From: Cryobacterium inferilacus
GTDB lineage: Bacteria; Actinomycetota; Actinomycetes; Actinomycetales; Microbacteriaceae
DNA length: 64,000 nucleotides
Assembly (NCBI RefSeq): GCF_019599185.1
Contig: NZ_JAIEUL010000017.1
Location: 1 to 64,000 of the forward strand
Direction of reading: 5' to 3'
In this document: positions 17,883 through 26,788 of the stretch, in pieces
Layout of the letters: every line of letters starts with the position of its first letter
Position numbering within the stretch: the stretch's first letter is position 1
Made by a program: the position numbers and the translations under genes
Notes under the pieces: model-generated
What the model was told of the DNA's origin: nothing
Seen by the model: the letters and a program-made list of their open reading frames with translations, nothing else
The model's database searches: none

Positions 17883-18506
17883 ATGAAGCTTCAGGTAGCA
17901 ATGGACGTTCTCACCACCGCCGACGCGCTGGCACTGGCCGGCAAGGTCGCCCCGCACGTCGACATCATCGAGCTCGGCACCCCGCTGATCAAGGCGGAGG
18001 GACTGCGCGCGGTCACCGCGATCAAGCAGGCCCACCCCGACAAGATCGTCTTCGCCGACCTCAAGACGATGGATGCCGGTGAGCTCGAGGCCGACATCGC
18101 CTTCACCGCCGGCGCAGACCTCGTCACCGTGCTCGGCACGGCCGGTGACAGCACCATCGTGGGCGCCGTCGCGGCCGCCACCAAGCACAACAAGGGCATC
18201 GTCGTCGACCTCATCGGGGTGTCCGACAAGGTGACCAGGGCCCGCGAGGTCATCGCGCTCGGCGCCGTGTTCGTGGAGATGCACGCCGGTCTCGACGAGC
18301 AGGCCGAGGAGGGCTTCACCCTCGACACCCTGCTCAGCGCCGGCGAGACCGCCCAGGTGCCGTTCTCCCTGGCCGGCGGCGTCAGCGTTGCCACCATCGC
18401 AGCGGTGCAGAAGGCCGGTGCCGACGTGGCCGTTGCCGGTGGCGCGATCTACGGTGCAGACGACCCGGCCGCCGCCGCTGCCGAGCTGCGCGCCGCCATC
18501 AGCTAG
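17883..18506 (+). CDS. hxlA: 3-hexulose-6-phosphate synthase
   Basis: Condenses formaldehyde with ribulose 5-phosphate to give hexulose 6-phosphate. The 207-residue TIM barrel belongs to the OMP-decarboxylase superfamily: MKLQVAMDVL at the first strand, DIIELGTPLIKAEG, the catalytic strand FADLKTMDAGELEADIAF (about 57-74), VVDLIGV and FSLAGGVSVATI. Together with hxlB it allows formaldehyde detoxification or assimilation. No methanol dehydrogenase is nearby, so detoxification or reversed use for ribulose 5-phosphate supply is more likely (inference). A strong terminator follows at 18544. Confidence 0.95.
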   Translation: MKLQVAMDVLTTADALALAGKVAPHVDIIELGTPLIKAEGLRAVTAIKQAHPDKIVFADLKTMDAGELEADIAFTAGADLVTVLGTAGDSTIVGAVAAATKHNKGIVVDLIGVSDKVTRAREVIALGAVFVEMHAGLDEQAEEGFTLDTLLSAGETAQVPFSLAGGVSVATIAAVQKAGADVAVAGGAIYGADDPAAAAAELRAAIS

Positions 18507-18543
18507 CCGCCCGCCCAGTCAGTCGCATCCGCGCGACATGCCA

Positions 18544-18579
18544 AAAAATGCCCCTTCACCGTCGTGAAGGGGCATTTTT
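18544..18579. terminator. bidirectional intrinsic terminator after hxlA
   Basis: A perfect 16-bp stem runs from AAAAATGCCCCTTCAC (18544-18559) to its complement at 18564-18579 with loop CGTC. The A run on the left and T run on the right let it end transcription from hxlA and from the convergent HAD gene. Confidence 0.93.
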
Positions 18580-18604
18580 GCGGCAACTCGGCGCCGGGCG
18601 CCGG

Positions 18605-19282
18605 TCAGCCGAGGAGCAGTTTGCCGAGCTGGTCGGTGGAGTGCACCACGGCGGTGGCCAGTGCGGCCTCCGCGGGGGAGCCGTAGCCCCACTCGACGAG
18701 GATGGTCGGCACGCCGTGGGCGCTGGCACCCTCGGCGTCGTAGATGCGGTCGCCGACCATGACGACGGCGGAGGTGTCGACGTCGGCGGCCTTGAAGCGC
18801 ACGATCGCCTCGGCGACGATGTCGGCCTTGCTGCTGCGGGACTCGTTCTCGGTCGCGCCCACCATGATGGTGAAGTACTTGGCGAGGTCGAAGTGCTCGA
18901 GGATCGCGATAGCGGTGTGCTCTGGCTTGCTCGTGGCCAGGCCGAGCGGGATGCCCGACTCGTGGATGCGCTCGAGCAGGCCGGCGACGCCGGGGTAGAC
19001 CGCGGTGTCCAGTGAGGCCGGGCCCTGGTAGTCGGCACGGTACACGGCCAGGGCTTCGAGGGCCTCGTCCGGCGTCATGCCGGCGTACTCGCCGAATGCG
19101 GCCAGCAGGGGCGGGCCGACGTAGGCCATCAGCTCGGCGTCGGTGGGAACCGGCCGGCCGAGGAGGGCGAAGGTGCGGGCCAACGAGTTCGTGATCGCGG
19201 GGGCGGAATCCGTGATGGTTCCGTCAAGATCGAAGAGGATGGCGCTCCAGGTGCGCGTCAGGGTGGGGTTCACTCGCAACAT
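18605..19282 (-). CDS. HAD-superfamily hydrolase (phosphoglycolate phosphatase-like)
   Basis: The 225-residue subfamily IA HAD phosphatase has motif I ILFDLDGTITDSAPA (about 15-29) with the nucleophile Asp, a helical cap (about 30-95), motif II ATSKPEH, the Lys of SSKADIVAEA, and motif III VVMVGDRIYDAEGA (about 174-187). Likely substrates are phosphoglycolate or another small phosphomonoester; it could also act as a pyrophosphatase of the PpaX type. It is transcribed alone, convergent with hxlA across a shared terminator. Confidence 0.85.
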   Translation of the reverse strand: MLRVNPTLTRTWSAILFDLDGTITDSAPAITNSLARTFALLGRPVPTDAELMAYVGPPLLAAFGEYAGMTPDEALEALAVYRADYQGPASLDTAVYPGVAGLLERIHESGIPLGLATSKPEHTAIAILEHFDLAKYFTIMVGATENESRSSKADIVAEAIVRFKAADVDTSAVVMVGDRIYDAEGASAHGVPTILVEWGYGSPAEAALATAVVHSTDQLGKLLLG

Positions 19283-19429
19283 CTTAGGGCCGTGGGAGCG
19301 CTACCCTTGCACGTGTACCCCAATCAGGGTATGGCAACGCGGCCCGTCGGGGGCCGTTCCGAGTCAGGTGCTGACAGCCGAACCCGCCGCTGGTCAGCCC
19401 GAACGCTGCCGGGTCGGTGCCCGCCGCCC

Positions 19430-19497
19430 CAACTGTTGCCGGATCGGACAATTGCGCCCGGTGTGCCGGGCGCAATTGCCCGCACGGGGAACAGTTG
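19430..19497. repeat. 68-bp intergenic palindromic repeat, copy 1
   Basis: Outer arms CAACTGTT (19430-19437) and AACAGTTG (19490-19497) enclose a perfect 13-bp inner hairpin, CAATTGCGCCCGG (19449-19461) with its complement at 19466-19478, loop TGTG. The same 68-bp design recurs at 62433-62500. It lies 27 bases beyond the 3' end of nucS. Confidence 0.9.
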
Positions 19498-19523
19498 GCC
19501 GCGGGTGGGACCGGGTTGAGCAG

Positions 19524-20219
19524 CTAGAAGAGTTTTGAGGCGGTGTCGTCAAGGCCGCGCATCGCGTCATAGTCGAGCACCAGGCAACGGATGCCACGGT
19601 CCTCGGCCAGCGTCCGCGCCTGGGGCTTGATCTGCTGTGCGGCGAACACGCCCACCACGGGCGCCAGGTGCGGGTCGCGGTTCATCAGCTCGAGGTAGCG
19701 GGTGAGCTGCTCGACGCCGTCGATGTCGCCGCGGCGCTTGAGTTCGACGGCCACCGAGGCGCCCTGCGCATCCCTGGCCAGGATGTCGACCGGGCCGATC
19801 GCCGTCATGTACTCGCGGCGCACCAGGGTGTGGCCGTCGCCGAGGAGGTGGATGTGTTCGGCGAGCAGCTTCTGCAGGTGCGCCTCGACGCCGTCCTTGA
19901 TCAGGCCGGGGTCGATGCCGAGGTCGTGCGCGGAGTCGTGCTCGACCTCGTAGATGCTCACGATGAGCTGGTCGGCGGTCTTGGTGTGCGTCACGGTCCA
20001 CAGCTCGGTGACACCGGCCTCCACCTGCAGCTCGTCCGGCGCCGACACGGCGAGGCTGCACGGCGGGCTCATCCAGTTCAGCGGCTTGTACGAGCCGCCG
20101 TCGGAGTGCACGAGCAGACTGCCGTCGGACTTGAGCATGAGCAGGCGGGTCGCCAGCGGCAGATGCGCGCTGAGGCGCCCGGCGTAGTCAACTGAGCATT
20201 TTGCTATAACGAGGCGCAC
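19524..20219 (-). CDS. nucS: mismatch endonuclease NucS
   Basis: The 231-residue actinobacterial/archaeal endonuclease cleaves at mismatches and replaces MutSL in non-canonical mismatch repair. The N-terminal beta-rich dimer/DNA-binding domain (about 1-115) contains [16 protein letters not shown] and [18 protein letters not shown]. The C-terminal PD-(D/E)XK nuclease (about 125-231) has [36 protein letters not shown], giving the Asp and Glu-Leu-Lys catalytic residues. The last residues DDTASKLF resemble a beta-clamp-interaction tail. The start is GTG with no ribosome site, probably leaderless. Only nine bases separate it from the upstream MFS gene's stop. Confidence 0.95.
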   Translation of the reverse strand: MRLVIAKCSVDYAGRLSAHLPLATRLLMLKSDGSLLVHSDGGSYKPLNWMSPPCSLAVSAPDELQVEAGVTELWTVTHTKTADQLIVSIYEVEHDSAHDLGIDPGLIKDGVEAHLQKLLAEHIHLLGDGHTLVRREYMTAIGPVDILARDAQGASVAVELKRRGDIDGVEQLTRYLELMNRDPHLAPVVGVFAAQQIKPQARTLAEDRGIRCLVLDYDAMRGLDDTASKLF

Positions 20220-20228
20220 TGAACGAGC

Positions 20229-21515
20229 TTAACCGGCGGCGGGGGTCTCGGTGCGCTCCCGGGCGGCGGGAGCGGCCAGCCCGGCCAGCGCCATGAGCAC
20301 CACGATCACGACGAGGGCGTTCAGGATGCCCACCTGCTCGCCGAGCAGGCCCAGCAGGGGCGGCCCGACCAGGAAGGCGAAATAGCCGATCATGGCGACG
20401 GCGCTCACCCTGGCGGCGGCGTTGGCGGTGTCGTCGGCGGCGGCCGACATACCCACCGGGAAGCCGAGCGAGGCGCCGAGGCCCCACAGCACGGTGCCGA
20501 GAACCAGCAGCCAGGTTGCCGGCGCGAGGATCACCAGGACCAGGCCCACGACCCCCAGTAGTGCGCAGGTGCGAAGCACGGGCACCCGACCGAACCGGTC
20601 GATCAGCGGCCCGCCCGCCACCCGGCCCACGGTCATCGCGGTCACGAACACCCCGAAGACGAGGGCGCCGGTGGCATCGCTCTGGCCGTGCCCGTCGACG
20701 ACGGCCAGCGCCAGCCAGTCGCTGGCCGACCCTTCGGCGAAGGTCATGCCGAGCACGATCATGCCGATCAGGAGGATCTTGCGGTCACGCCAGACCAGCA
20801 GGCCGGCCCGCAGGCGCTCGCGCCAATCGGGACGAACGGCGCTCTCGTGCGGGTGTGCGGTCGTGTGCCCGGCCGCGTCGCCGAGTTCAGGGCGCACCGG
20901 AATGAACCGCACCGCCACGATCGCGGTGGCCACGATGACGATCGCCATCGCGGTGAGGTGCCAGAAGACCGGCACGGCGAGGGCGGATGCGCCGGCGCCG
21001 ACGAGAGCCCCGACCACCGTGCCCAGGCTGAAGCAGGCGTGCAGCAGCGGCATCAGGGTGCTGCCGAGCTGGCGTTCGACGTCGGCACCCTCGACGTTCA
21101 TCATCACGTCAAGCGATCCCAGGCCGAAGCCCACCAGGGCCAGCCCGAGGAAGGCGACCGGCGCCGATCCCCAATAGCTGGCGCCGGCCCCCACGGTGAT
21201 CAGCCCGATCGAGGAGATGAAGGTGCTCAGGACCATCGCCCGGCGCGCGCCGAGGCCGGCGAGCAGCCACACCGCCACCATCAGCCCGAGCACCGATCCT
21301 GCCGACAGCCCAAAGATGAGCAGACCCAGCTGATCCGTGCGGAGGGACAGCCCGTCGCGCACCGTCGGCACCCGGGAGACCCAGGAGGCCAGACCGAGGC
21401 CGCTGATGAAGAAGATCGCGAAGACCGCGGTGCGCCAGGCCACGAGGCTCCGGCGGGACAGTGCAAACCCGGGGGCGGGCGTGTGTTCGGGCTGGGTCAC
21501 GGGAGGTCCTGACAT
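20229..21515 (-). CDS. major facilitator superfamily transporter
   Basis: The 428-residue protein has 12 predicted membrane helices and a charged central loop (about 215-245). Typical MFS loops are visible: WVSRVPTVRDGLSLRTDQLGLLIFGLSAGS near the start and AGGPLIDRFGRVPVLRTCALLG in the second half (the DRxGR motif). The subgroup resembles FucP/YcaD-like sugar or drug carriers, but the substrate cannot be deduced. It ends nine bases before nucS on the same strand and may be cotranscribed. Confidence 0.85.
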   Translation of the reverse strand: MSGPPVTQPEHTPAPGFALSRRSLVAWRTAVFAIFFISGLGLASWVSRVPTVRDGLSLRTDQLGLLIFGLSAGSVLGLMVAVWLLAGLGARRAMVLSTFISSIGLITVGAGASYWGSAPVAFLGLALVGFGLGSLDVMMNVEGADVERQLGSTLMPLLHACFSLGTVVGALVGAGASALAVPVFWHLTAMAIVIVATAIVAVRFIPVRPELGDAAGHTTAHPHESAVRPDWRERLRAGLLVWRDRKILLIGMIVLGMTFAEGSASDWLALAVVDGHGQSDATGALVFGVFVTAMTVGRVAGGPLIDRFGRVPVLRTCALLGVVGLVLVILAPATWLLVLGTVLWGLGASLGFPVGMSAAADDTANAAARVSAVAMIGYFAFLVGPPLLGLLGEQVGILNALVVIVVLMALAGLAAPAARERTETPAAG

Positions 21516-21655
21516 CGAGGCGGTGCCTTCACGCTAGTCTCCCCGGGGGCCGCGACCCGGGAGGTGGCCTGGGCAGGCGCGCATCGGGTGAGACGCGTTG
21601 GCGGGCTGCGACCGCGGGCCAGGCCGGTCACCCTGGATTGGCTTGGCTCAGCCGC

Positions 21656-21674
21656 TTAGGCTAGCCTCACCTAA
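21656..21674 (+). promoter_or_regulatory. DtxR/IdeR iron box upstream of the ferric iron ABC operon
   Basis: The 19-bp sequence TTAGGCTAGCCTCACCTAA matches the DtxR/IdeR consensus TTAGGTTAGCCTAACCTAA at 17 positions. It lies 30 bases before the substrate-binding-protein ATG at 21704. Iron-loaded DtxR/IdeR would repress the importer when iron is plentiful. Confidence 0.9.
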
Positions 21675-21703
21675 GCAATTGTCATTTCCTGAGGAGTCCC
21701 CTG

Positions 21704-22747
21704 ATGCGCCGCGCTCTCCCACTCGTCCTTCTTGTCGCCACCGTCACCGTCGCGGTGACGGCATGCACCCCGGCCGAACCCGCCTCGACGGATTCCGCCA
21801 CCGCCGCGAGCTCTGACGGCGTTTTCACCCTCTACTCCGGCCGTGACGAGGCGCTCGTACAGCCGCTGATCGACCTGTTCGAGGAGCAATCCGGCACCGA
21901 CGTCGAGGTGCGCTACGGCAACACCGCCGAGCTCGGCGCCCTGCTGCTCGAGGAGGGCGACCAGAGCCCGGCTCAGGTCTTCCTCTCCCAGGATGCGGGT
22001 GCCCTCGGCGCCTTGAGCAACGCCGGCCGGTTCGCCACCCTGCCGGAGAGCATCACCGCCGCCGTACCGGCCGGTTTCACCTCGACCGACGACAGCTGGG
22101 TCGGCGTCACCGGTCGGGCGCGTGTGATCGTCTATGACGGCGAGGCGCTCACCGCCGCCGAGGTGCCCGATTCCGTCGACGCCTTCACCGACGACGCCTG
22201 GGCGGGCCGATTCGGGATCGCTCCGAGCAACGCCAGTTTCCAGGCCTTCATCACCGCCTACCGCGTGCTCAACGGCGAGGAGGCGGCCGACGCCTGGGTC
22301 GCTGCCATCGCGGCGAACAAGCCGCAGATCTTCGAGAACAACGGCGCCCTGCTCGCCGCGGTCAACGAGGGGGTCGTCGAAGCCGGTCTGCTCAATCACT
22401 ACTACTGGTACGCCCAGGCCGCCGAAACCGGTGCAGAGAACATGCGTGCACAGCTCTCCTTCCCCGAGCAGGGCGACGCAGGCGCGATCGTCAATGTGAG
22501 CGGCGCGGGCCTGCTGCAGACCGGTGAGACGGATGCCGACGCCCTCGCGTTCATCGAGTTCCTGGTCTCGGCCGAGGCCCAGCAGTACTTCGTCGACGAG
22601 ACCTTCGAGTACCCGCTCATCGAGGGCGTCGATGCCCCGGCCGACCTGCCGCCACTGGACTCCCTGGTCAACCCCGACCTCGACCTCAGCGACCTCGAAT
22701 CCCTCGAGGTCACCCAGGAGCTGCTCAGCCAGTACGGCCTGATCTAG
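21704..22747 (+). CDS. ferric iron ABC transporter substrate-binding lipoprotein (FbpA family)
   Basis: The 347-residue protein has a lipoprotein signal ending VTAC (Cys at about residue 21). The periplasmic-binding fold type II follows: FTLYSGRDEALVQPLIDLFEEQSG is the FbpA-type N-terminus, and the Tyr pair that coordinates Fe3+ in this family is seen in LLNHYYWYAQA (about 228-238). It delivers ferric iron to the permease encoded next. DtxR/IdeR box upstream; first gene of a three-gene operon. Confidence 0.92.
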   Translation: MRRALPLVLLVATVTVAVTACTPAEPASTDSATAASSDGVFTLYSGRDEALVQPLIDLFEEQSGTDVEVRYGNTAELGALLLEEGDQSPAQVFLSQDAGALGALSNAGRFATLPESITAAVPAGFTSTDDSWVGVTGRARVIVYDGEALTAAEVPDSVDAFTDDAWAGRFGIAPSNASFQAFITAYRVLNGEEAADAWVAAIAANKPQIFENNGALLAAVNEGVVEAGLLNHYYWYAQAAETGAENMRAQLSFPEQGDAGAIVNVSGAGLLQTGETDADALAFIEFLVSAEAQQYFVDETFEYPLIEGVDAPADLPPLDSLVNPDLDLSDLESLEVTQELLSQYGLI

Positions 22748-22788
22748 CCCGCTCCGCCCGCCCGAACAGAAGGAACCCCACGGCTACC

Positions 22789-24348
22789 GTGACCCTCGAG
22801 TCAGCCACGCGCGGCCGATCCCCCCGGTCGCGGGTCGGTCGCGCGCCGGCGTGGCTGGTCGGGCTCGCGGCGGTCTGCGCGGCTGCTGCGGCCATCCCTC
22901 TCGTCTACCTCGTGGTGCGCTCGGCGGATGCCGGCCTGGCGGAGCTGGCCGACACCCTGCTGCGCCCGCGGGTGCTCACGCTGACCCTCAACTCGGTGGT
23001 GCTGGCCGCCTTCGTCACCGTGACCTGCCTCGTGCTGGGCACTCTGAGCGCCTGGCTGCTCACCCGGTTGCGCTTGCCGTCCGCGCGGGCCTGGCTGCTC
23101 GTGTCGGCGTTGCCACTCGCGGTGCCCTCGTACCTCGCCGCGTACGGCTGGCTGGTCTGGTTTCCCGGTTTCAACGGCTTCTGGGCAAGTTGGCTCGTGC
23201 TGAGCGTGGTCTGCACCCCGTATGTGACGTTGCCCGTCGCTGCGGCCCTGCGCGGGGCCTCCGGAGACCTGGAAGCCGTGGCCAGAACGCTCGGCCGTGG
23301 TCCCCTCGGTGCGTTCAGGGCGGCGACCTGGCCGCGGATCCGGCCGGCCGCGATCGCCGGCGGCCTGCTCGTGGGCCTCTACGCCCTGAGCGATTTCGGC
23401 CTCGTCTCGATGCTCCGGTTCCAGACCCTCACCTGGGGAATCAACGCCGCCTACGGAGCGAGTTTCGACCGTAATCAGGCCGCCATGCTCGCCCTGGTGC
23501 TGGTGGTGCTCGCCCTGGTGGTCGTGGCCGGGGAACGCCGCAGCCGTGGCAGGGTCGTGCACAGTCCAGGGCGGAACGCTCCGGGGACCATTCGGCCGGG
23601 GCGGGCCCTTGTGCCGGCGCTGGGTGTGCTGCTGATCGCTCCGGGGCTCGGTGTCGCGGTACCGGTGGCCGGGCTGGTCAGCCGACTGGTCGATGCGGAG
23701 ACCCTGCGGGAGATCGACCTGGTGCGGCTGGCGGAGGCCATCGGCGCGACACTCGGTCTCGCGGTGGCCGGTGCGCTCGTCGCTGCCGTGCTCGCGCTGC
23801 CCGTCGCGGCCCTCGCCGCCCGGTACCGCGGCCGGCTGGTGTCCGCCATCGAGTCGGTGGGCTTTCTCGGGCATGCGCTGCCGGGCATCGTGGTGGGGCT
23901 CTCCCTCGTGTTCTTCACCCTCTCGGTGATGCCGGCGCTCTACCAGAGCGTCGTTGTGCTCGTTTTCGGCTACGCCGTGCTGTTCATGCCCAAGGCCATC
24001 GGCACCATGCGGGGCGGGATCGCCGCCGTGCCCGGCAGTCTTCTGGACGTGTCCCGGATGCTCGGGCTCTCGCCGTTGGCGGTCTGGTGGCGGGTCACCG
24101 CGCCGCTCGCCCTGCCGTCCGTGGGCATCGGCGCGCTGCTGGTGGCGATCTCGGTCATGAAAGAATTGCCTGCGACGCTGCTCTTGCGGCCCACAGGCAT
24201 CTCGACGCTGGCGACCGAGCTGTGGAACCGCACCACGGTTTTCGAGTTCGGGGCCGCGGCGCCGTACGCGGCAGCCCTGGTATTGCTGGCGGCCGTGCCG
24301 GCCGTCATCCTGTCCGGCATCCGCGGTGTCGCGAAGGAGGAAGTGTGA
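22789..24348 (+). CDS. ferric iron ABC transporter permease (FbpB/ThiP type)
   Basis: The 519-residue integral membrane protein carries two fused permease halves of about six helices each. Each half has an EAA-type coupling loop: DLEAVARTLGRGPLGAFRAATWPRIRPA (about 150-178) and SLLDVSRMLGLSPLAVWWRVTAPLALPS (about 415-443). It forms the channel for Fe3+ between binding protein and ATPase. GTG start at 22789, with AGAAGGA upstream at an unusually long distance. Its TGA overlaps the GTG start of the ATPase gene. Confidence 0.9.
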   Translation: MTLESATRGRSPRSRVGRAPAWLVGLAAVCAAAAAIPLVYLVVRSADAGLAELADTLLRPRVLTLTLNSVVLAAFVTVTCLVLGTLSAWLLTRLRLPSARAWLLVSALPLAVPSYLAAYGWLVWFPGFNGFWASWLVLSVVCTPYVTLPVAAALRGASGDLEAVARTLGRGPLGAFRAATWPRIRPAAIAGGLLVGLYALSDFGLVSMLRFQTLTWGINAAYGASFDRNQAAMLALVLVVLALVVVAGERRSRGRVVHSPGRNAPGTIRPGRALVPALGVLLIAPGLGVAVPVAGLVSRLVDAETLREIDLVRLAEAIGATLGLAVAGALVAAVLALPVAALAARYRGRLVSAIESVGFLGHALPGIVVGLSLVFFTLSVMPALYQSVVVLVFGYAVLFMPKAIGTMRGGIAAVPGSLLDVSRMLGLSPLAVWWRVTAPLALPSVGIGALLVAISVMKELPATLLLRPTGISTLATELWNRTTVFEFGAAAPYAAALVLLAAVPAVILSGIRGVAKEEV

Positions 24349-25493
24349 GTGGGGTCTCGGTTGAGGATCTGCGGGTCGGCTACGGCGACGCCGTCGTGCT
24401 GGACGGCATCACCCTGACCATCCCGCGTGGCAGCCTGGTCGCCGTGCTCGGACCCAGCGGCTGCGGCAAGACCACCCTGCTGCGTGCCATTGCCGGCCTG
24501 CTCCCCGCCACCGCGGGCACCATCAGGGTCGGGGACCGGTTGCTCTCGTCGGCCAGGAACACGGTCCCTCCGGAGAAGCGCGGCATCGGCTGGGTGCCCC
24601 AGGACGCGGCGCTCTTCCCGCACCTGTCTGTCGGCGAGAACATCGGATTCGGCCTCCCTCGCGGCGGCCGCGGCGGCCGTGAAGCACGCCGGGCCCGGAT
24701 CGACGAGCTGGCCGCCATCGTCGGGCTCGGCGGGCTCACCGAGCGGGCTCCTTCGCAGCTCTCCGGCGGGCAGGCCCAACGGGTGTCCCTGGCCAGGGCA
24801 CTCGCCTCCCGGCCCGATCTGATGTTGCTGGACGAACCGTTCGCGGCCCTGGACCCCCTGTTGCGCTCCGCCCTGCGGATCGAAGTGGCGGAGTTGCTCA
24901 GGTCCCAGCAGAACACGAGCCTGCTGGTGACCCACGACCAGGAGGAGGCACTCTCACTGGCCGACTTCATCGCGGTCATGCGCCACGGGCGCATCCTGCA
25001 GTGGGGAACCCCCGCAGAGGTCTACGAGCGACCGGCCAGCCTGTGGGTCGCCGGTTTTGTCGGTGACACCGTCGAACTCGACGGGCGCTGGTCCGATGGT
25101 CGGGCCGAGTGCGCGTTCGGTCTGCTCGATGCCGCCTATCAGGACGGACCTGGCGTGGCTGAACCCCAGGAGGGCGCCTCGGTGCGTGTGATGCTCCGCC
25201 CGGAGTGGCTGCGGGTGGTCGACGACCGCGGGGATGCCGACCCGACGGATACCGGGGCGCGTGGTGTGCCGGCCACGGTGACCGCGATCGCCTATGCCGG
25301 GCACGACGCCCTGGTCAGCGTGCTGCTGGACTCCGGCCAGCCCGTGCGGGCGCGGATAGCCGCCCCAGACCTGCCCGCACGCGGTACCAGGGTGAGAGTG
25401 AGCATCCGCCATCCCGTCCTGGCCTACCCGGTCAGGACGGACCCCGTGCCGGCCGACCCCGATTCGGTGCCGGACGACGCGACACTCCGCTGA
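24345..25493 (+). CDS. ferric iron ABC transporter ATP-binding protein
   Basis: The 382-residue ATPase starts at GTG 24345, directly after an AAGGAGG ribosome site and overlapping the permease stop (GTGA). It has Walker A GPSGCGKTT (about 37), signature QLSGGQAQRVSLARAL (about 140), Walker B LMLLDEPFAALDPL and H-loop VTHDQEEAL. A C-terminal TOBE-like regulatory domain (about 240-365) is typical of the FbpC/PotA group. It energises uptake through the preceding permease. The tail after residue 365 is Pro/Asp-rich. Confidence 0.93.
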   Translation: MSGVSVEDLRVGYGDAVVLDGITLTIPRGSLVAVLGPSGCGKTTLLRAIAGLLPATAGTIRVGDRLLSSARNTVPPEKRGIGWVPQDAALFPHLSVGENIGFGLPRGGRGGREARRARIDELAAIVGLGGLTERAPSQLSGGQAQRVSLARALASRPDLMLLDEPFAALDPLLRSALRIEVAELLRSQQNTSLLVTHDQEEALSLADFIAVMRHGRILQWGTPAEVYERPASLWVAGFVGDTVELDGRWSDGRAECAFGLLDAAYQDGPGVAEPQEGASVRVMLRPEWLRVVDDRGDADPTDTGARGVPATVTAIAYAGHDALVSVLLDSGQPVRARIAAPDLPARGTRVRVSIRHPVLAYPVRTDPVPADPDSVPDDATLR

Positions 25494-25504
25494 CCTGGGT
25501 CGGG

Positions 25505-26788
25505 TCAGACCGGAGCGCCGGGGCGCATCCAGGTGGAACCCCGGGCGCGTAGCGAGAGCGTGACCGCGCGGGCGCCCAGATAACCGAGCGCGAACGCGGC
25601 CATCAACCAGGCCAGCCCTGGTGCCCCTGCGGGCGCCCAGAGCAGCACCAGGCCGGCCAGCGGAACGAAGGCGGCCAGGTTGAGCAGGCCCGTGAGGGCC
25701 AGGTATCGCGCGTCGCCCGCCCCGATCAACACGCCGTCGAGCACGAAGACCAGGCCGCCGAGCGGCACGGACAGGCCGAGCACGATCAGGGTCGGCGGCA
25801 GCAGCGCGGTGACGGCCTCATCGTTGGTGAATACCCGGCCGAGCACACCGCTGACGGCCACCAGCACCAGGCCGAGCAGCAGCCCGCCGCCGATGCCCCA
25901 CTCCAGGCAGCGGCGCAGCACCTGGCGCACCTGCTCGGCGTCGCCCGCGCCGAGCCCGCGCCCGACCAGGGCCTGCGCGGCGATGGCGAGGGCGTCGAGG
26001 GCGAAGGCCAGGGTGGCGAACAGGGTCATCGCCACCTGGAACGCCGCGAGCTCCGGGGAGCCGAGGCTGGTGGCCACGAACACGGCCAGCAGCATGGCCG
26101 CCCGCAGGCTCACGGTGCGCAGGAACAGCCAGCCACCGCTGGTCGCCCCGCGGGCCAGTCCGCCGCGGTGCGGTCGCAGTGGCGCGCGCTCCCGCCGGGC
26201 GTGCCGCACGACGATGACGACGTACACCGCCACCATGCCCCACTGGGCGATCACGGTGCCCAGTGCCGAGCCGATCAGGCCGAGGCCCATCCCGTAGATG
26301 AAGACCGCGTTGAGCACGATATTGACCAGGAAGCCGAGCCCGGCGACCCAGAGCGGGGTGCGGGTGTCCTGCAGGCCACGCAGCAGCCCGGTGGCGGCGA
26401 AGACCAGCAGCATGGCCGGCACGCCCAGCATCGACAGGCCCAGGTAGTCGGCCGCCGCCCTGCTCACCTCGGCATCGGCGCCGAAGGCGGCCACCAGCGT
26501 GGGTGCCGTGAACCAGCCCGCAGCGGCGAGCACCACCCCGAGGCCGAGCGCGAGCCACAGGCCATCCACCCCCACCATGACGGCGCGGCGCCGGTCGCCG
26601 ACTCCGAGCCAGCGGGCCACGGCCGGTGTCGTGCTGTACGCCAGGAACACCATCAGGCCGATGACGGTCTGCAGCACCGCGCTGGCCAGGCCCAGACCGG
26701 CCAGCGGCACCGCGCCGAGGTGCCCGACCATGGCAGAGTCGGCCAGCAGGAACAGGGGCTCGGCGATCAGCGCGCCGAGGGCAGGCAC
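25505..26788 (-). CDS. MATE-family efflux transporter
   Basis: At least 427 residues with 12 hydrophobic segments, starting inside the usual first helix (PALGALIAEPLFLLADSAMVGHLG). This is the DinF-like MATE N-terminus that couples drug export to Na+ or H+. Homologues normally begin about 15-20 residues earlier, and the frame does continue upstream as IELLRPQPIDREIRRLAV before a stop. That stretch contains no ATG, GTG or TTG; its most start-like codon is ATC at 26837-26839 (minus strand). The annotated GTG at 26788 is therefore the only conventional start, and the true start is uncertain. It is convergent with the iron operon, 11 bases apart. Confidence 0.85.
   Translation of the reverse strand: MPALGALIAEPLFLLADSAMVGHLGAVPLAGLGLASAVLQTVIGLMVFLAYSTTPAVARWLGVGDRRRAVMVGVDGLWLALGLGVVLAAAGWFTAPTLVAAFGADAEVSRAAADYLGLSMLGVPAMLLVFAATGLLRGLQDTRTPLWVAGLGFLVNIVLNAVFIYGMGLGLIGSALGTVIAQWGMVAVYVVIVVRHARRERAPLRPHRGGLARGATSGGWLFLRTVSLRAAMLLAVFVATSLGSPELAAFQVAMTLFATLAFALDALAIAAQALVGRGLGAGDAEQVRQVLRRCLEWGIGGGLLLGLVLVAVSGVLGRVFTNDEAVTALLPPTLIVLGLSVPLGGLVFVLDGVLIGAGDARYLALTGLLNLAAFVPLAGLVLLWAPAGAPGLAWLMAAFALGYLGARAVTLSLRARGSTWMRPGAPV

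Noticed and set aside
19316..19331. TACCC-CAATCA-GGGTA palindrome upstream of the HAD gene as a second site for the LuxR-type regulator
   Set aside because: It resembles the CTACCC half-sites at 17105-17154, but the arms are only five bases and the spacing differs; chance cannot be excluded.
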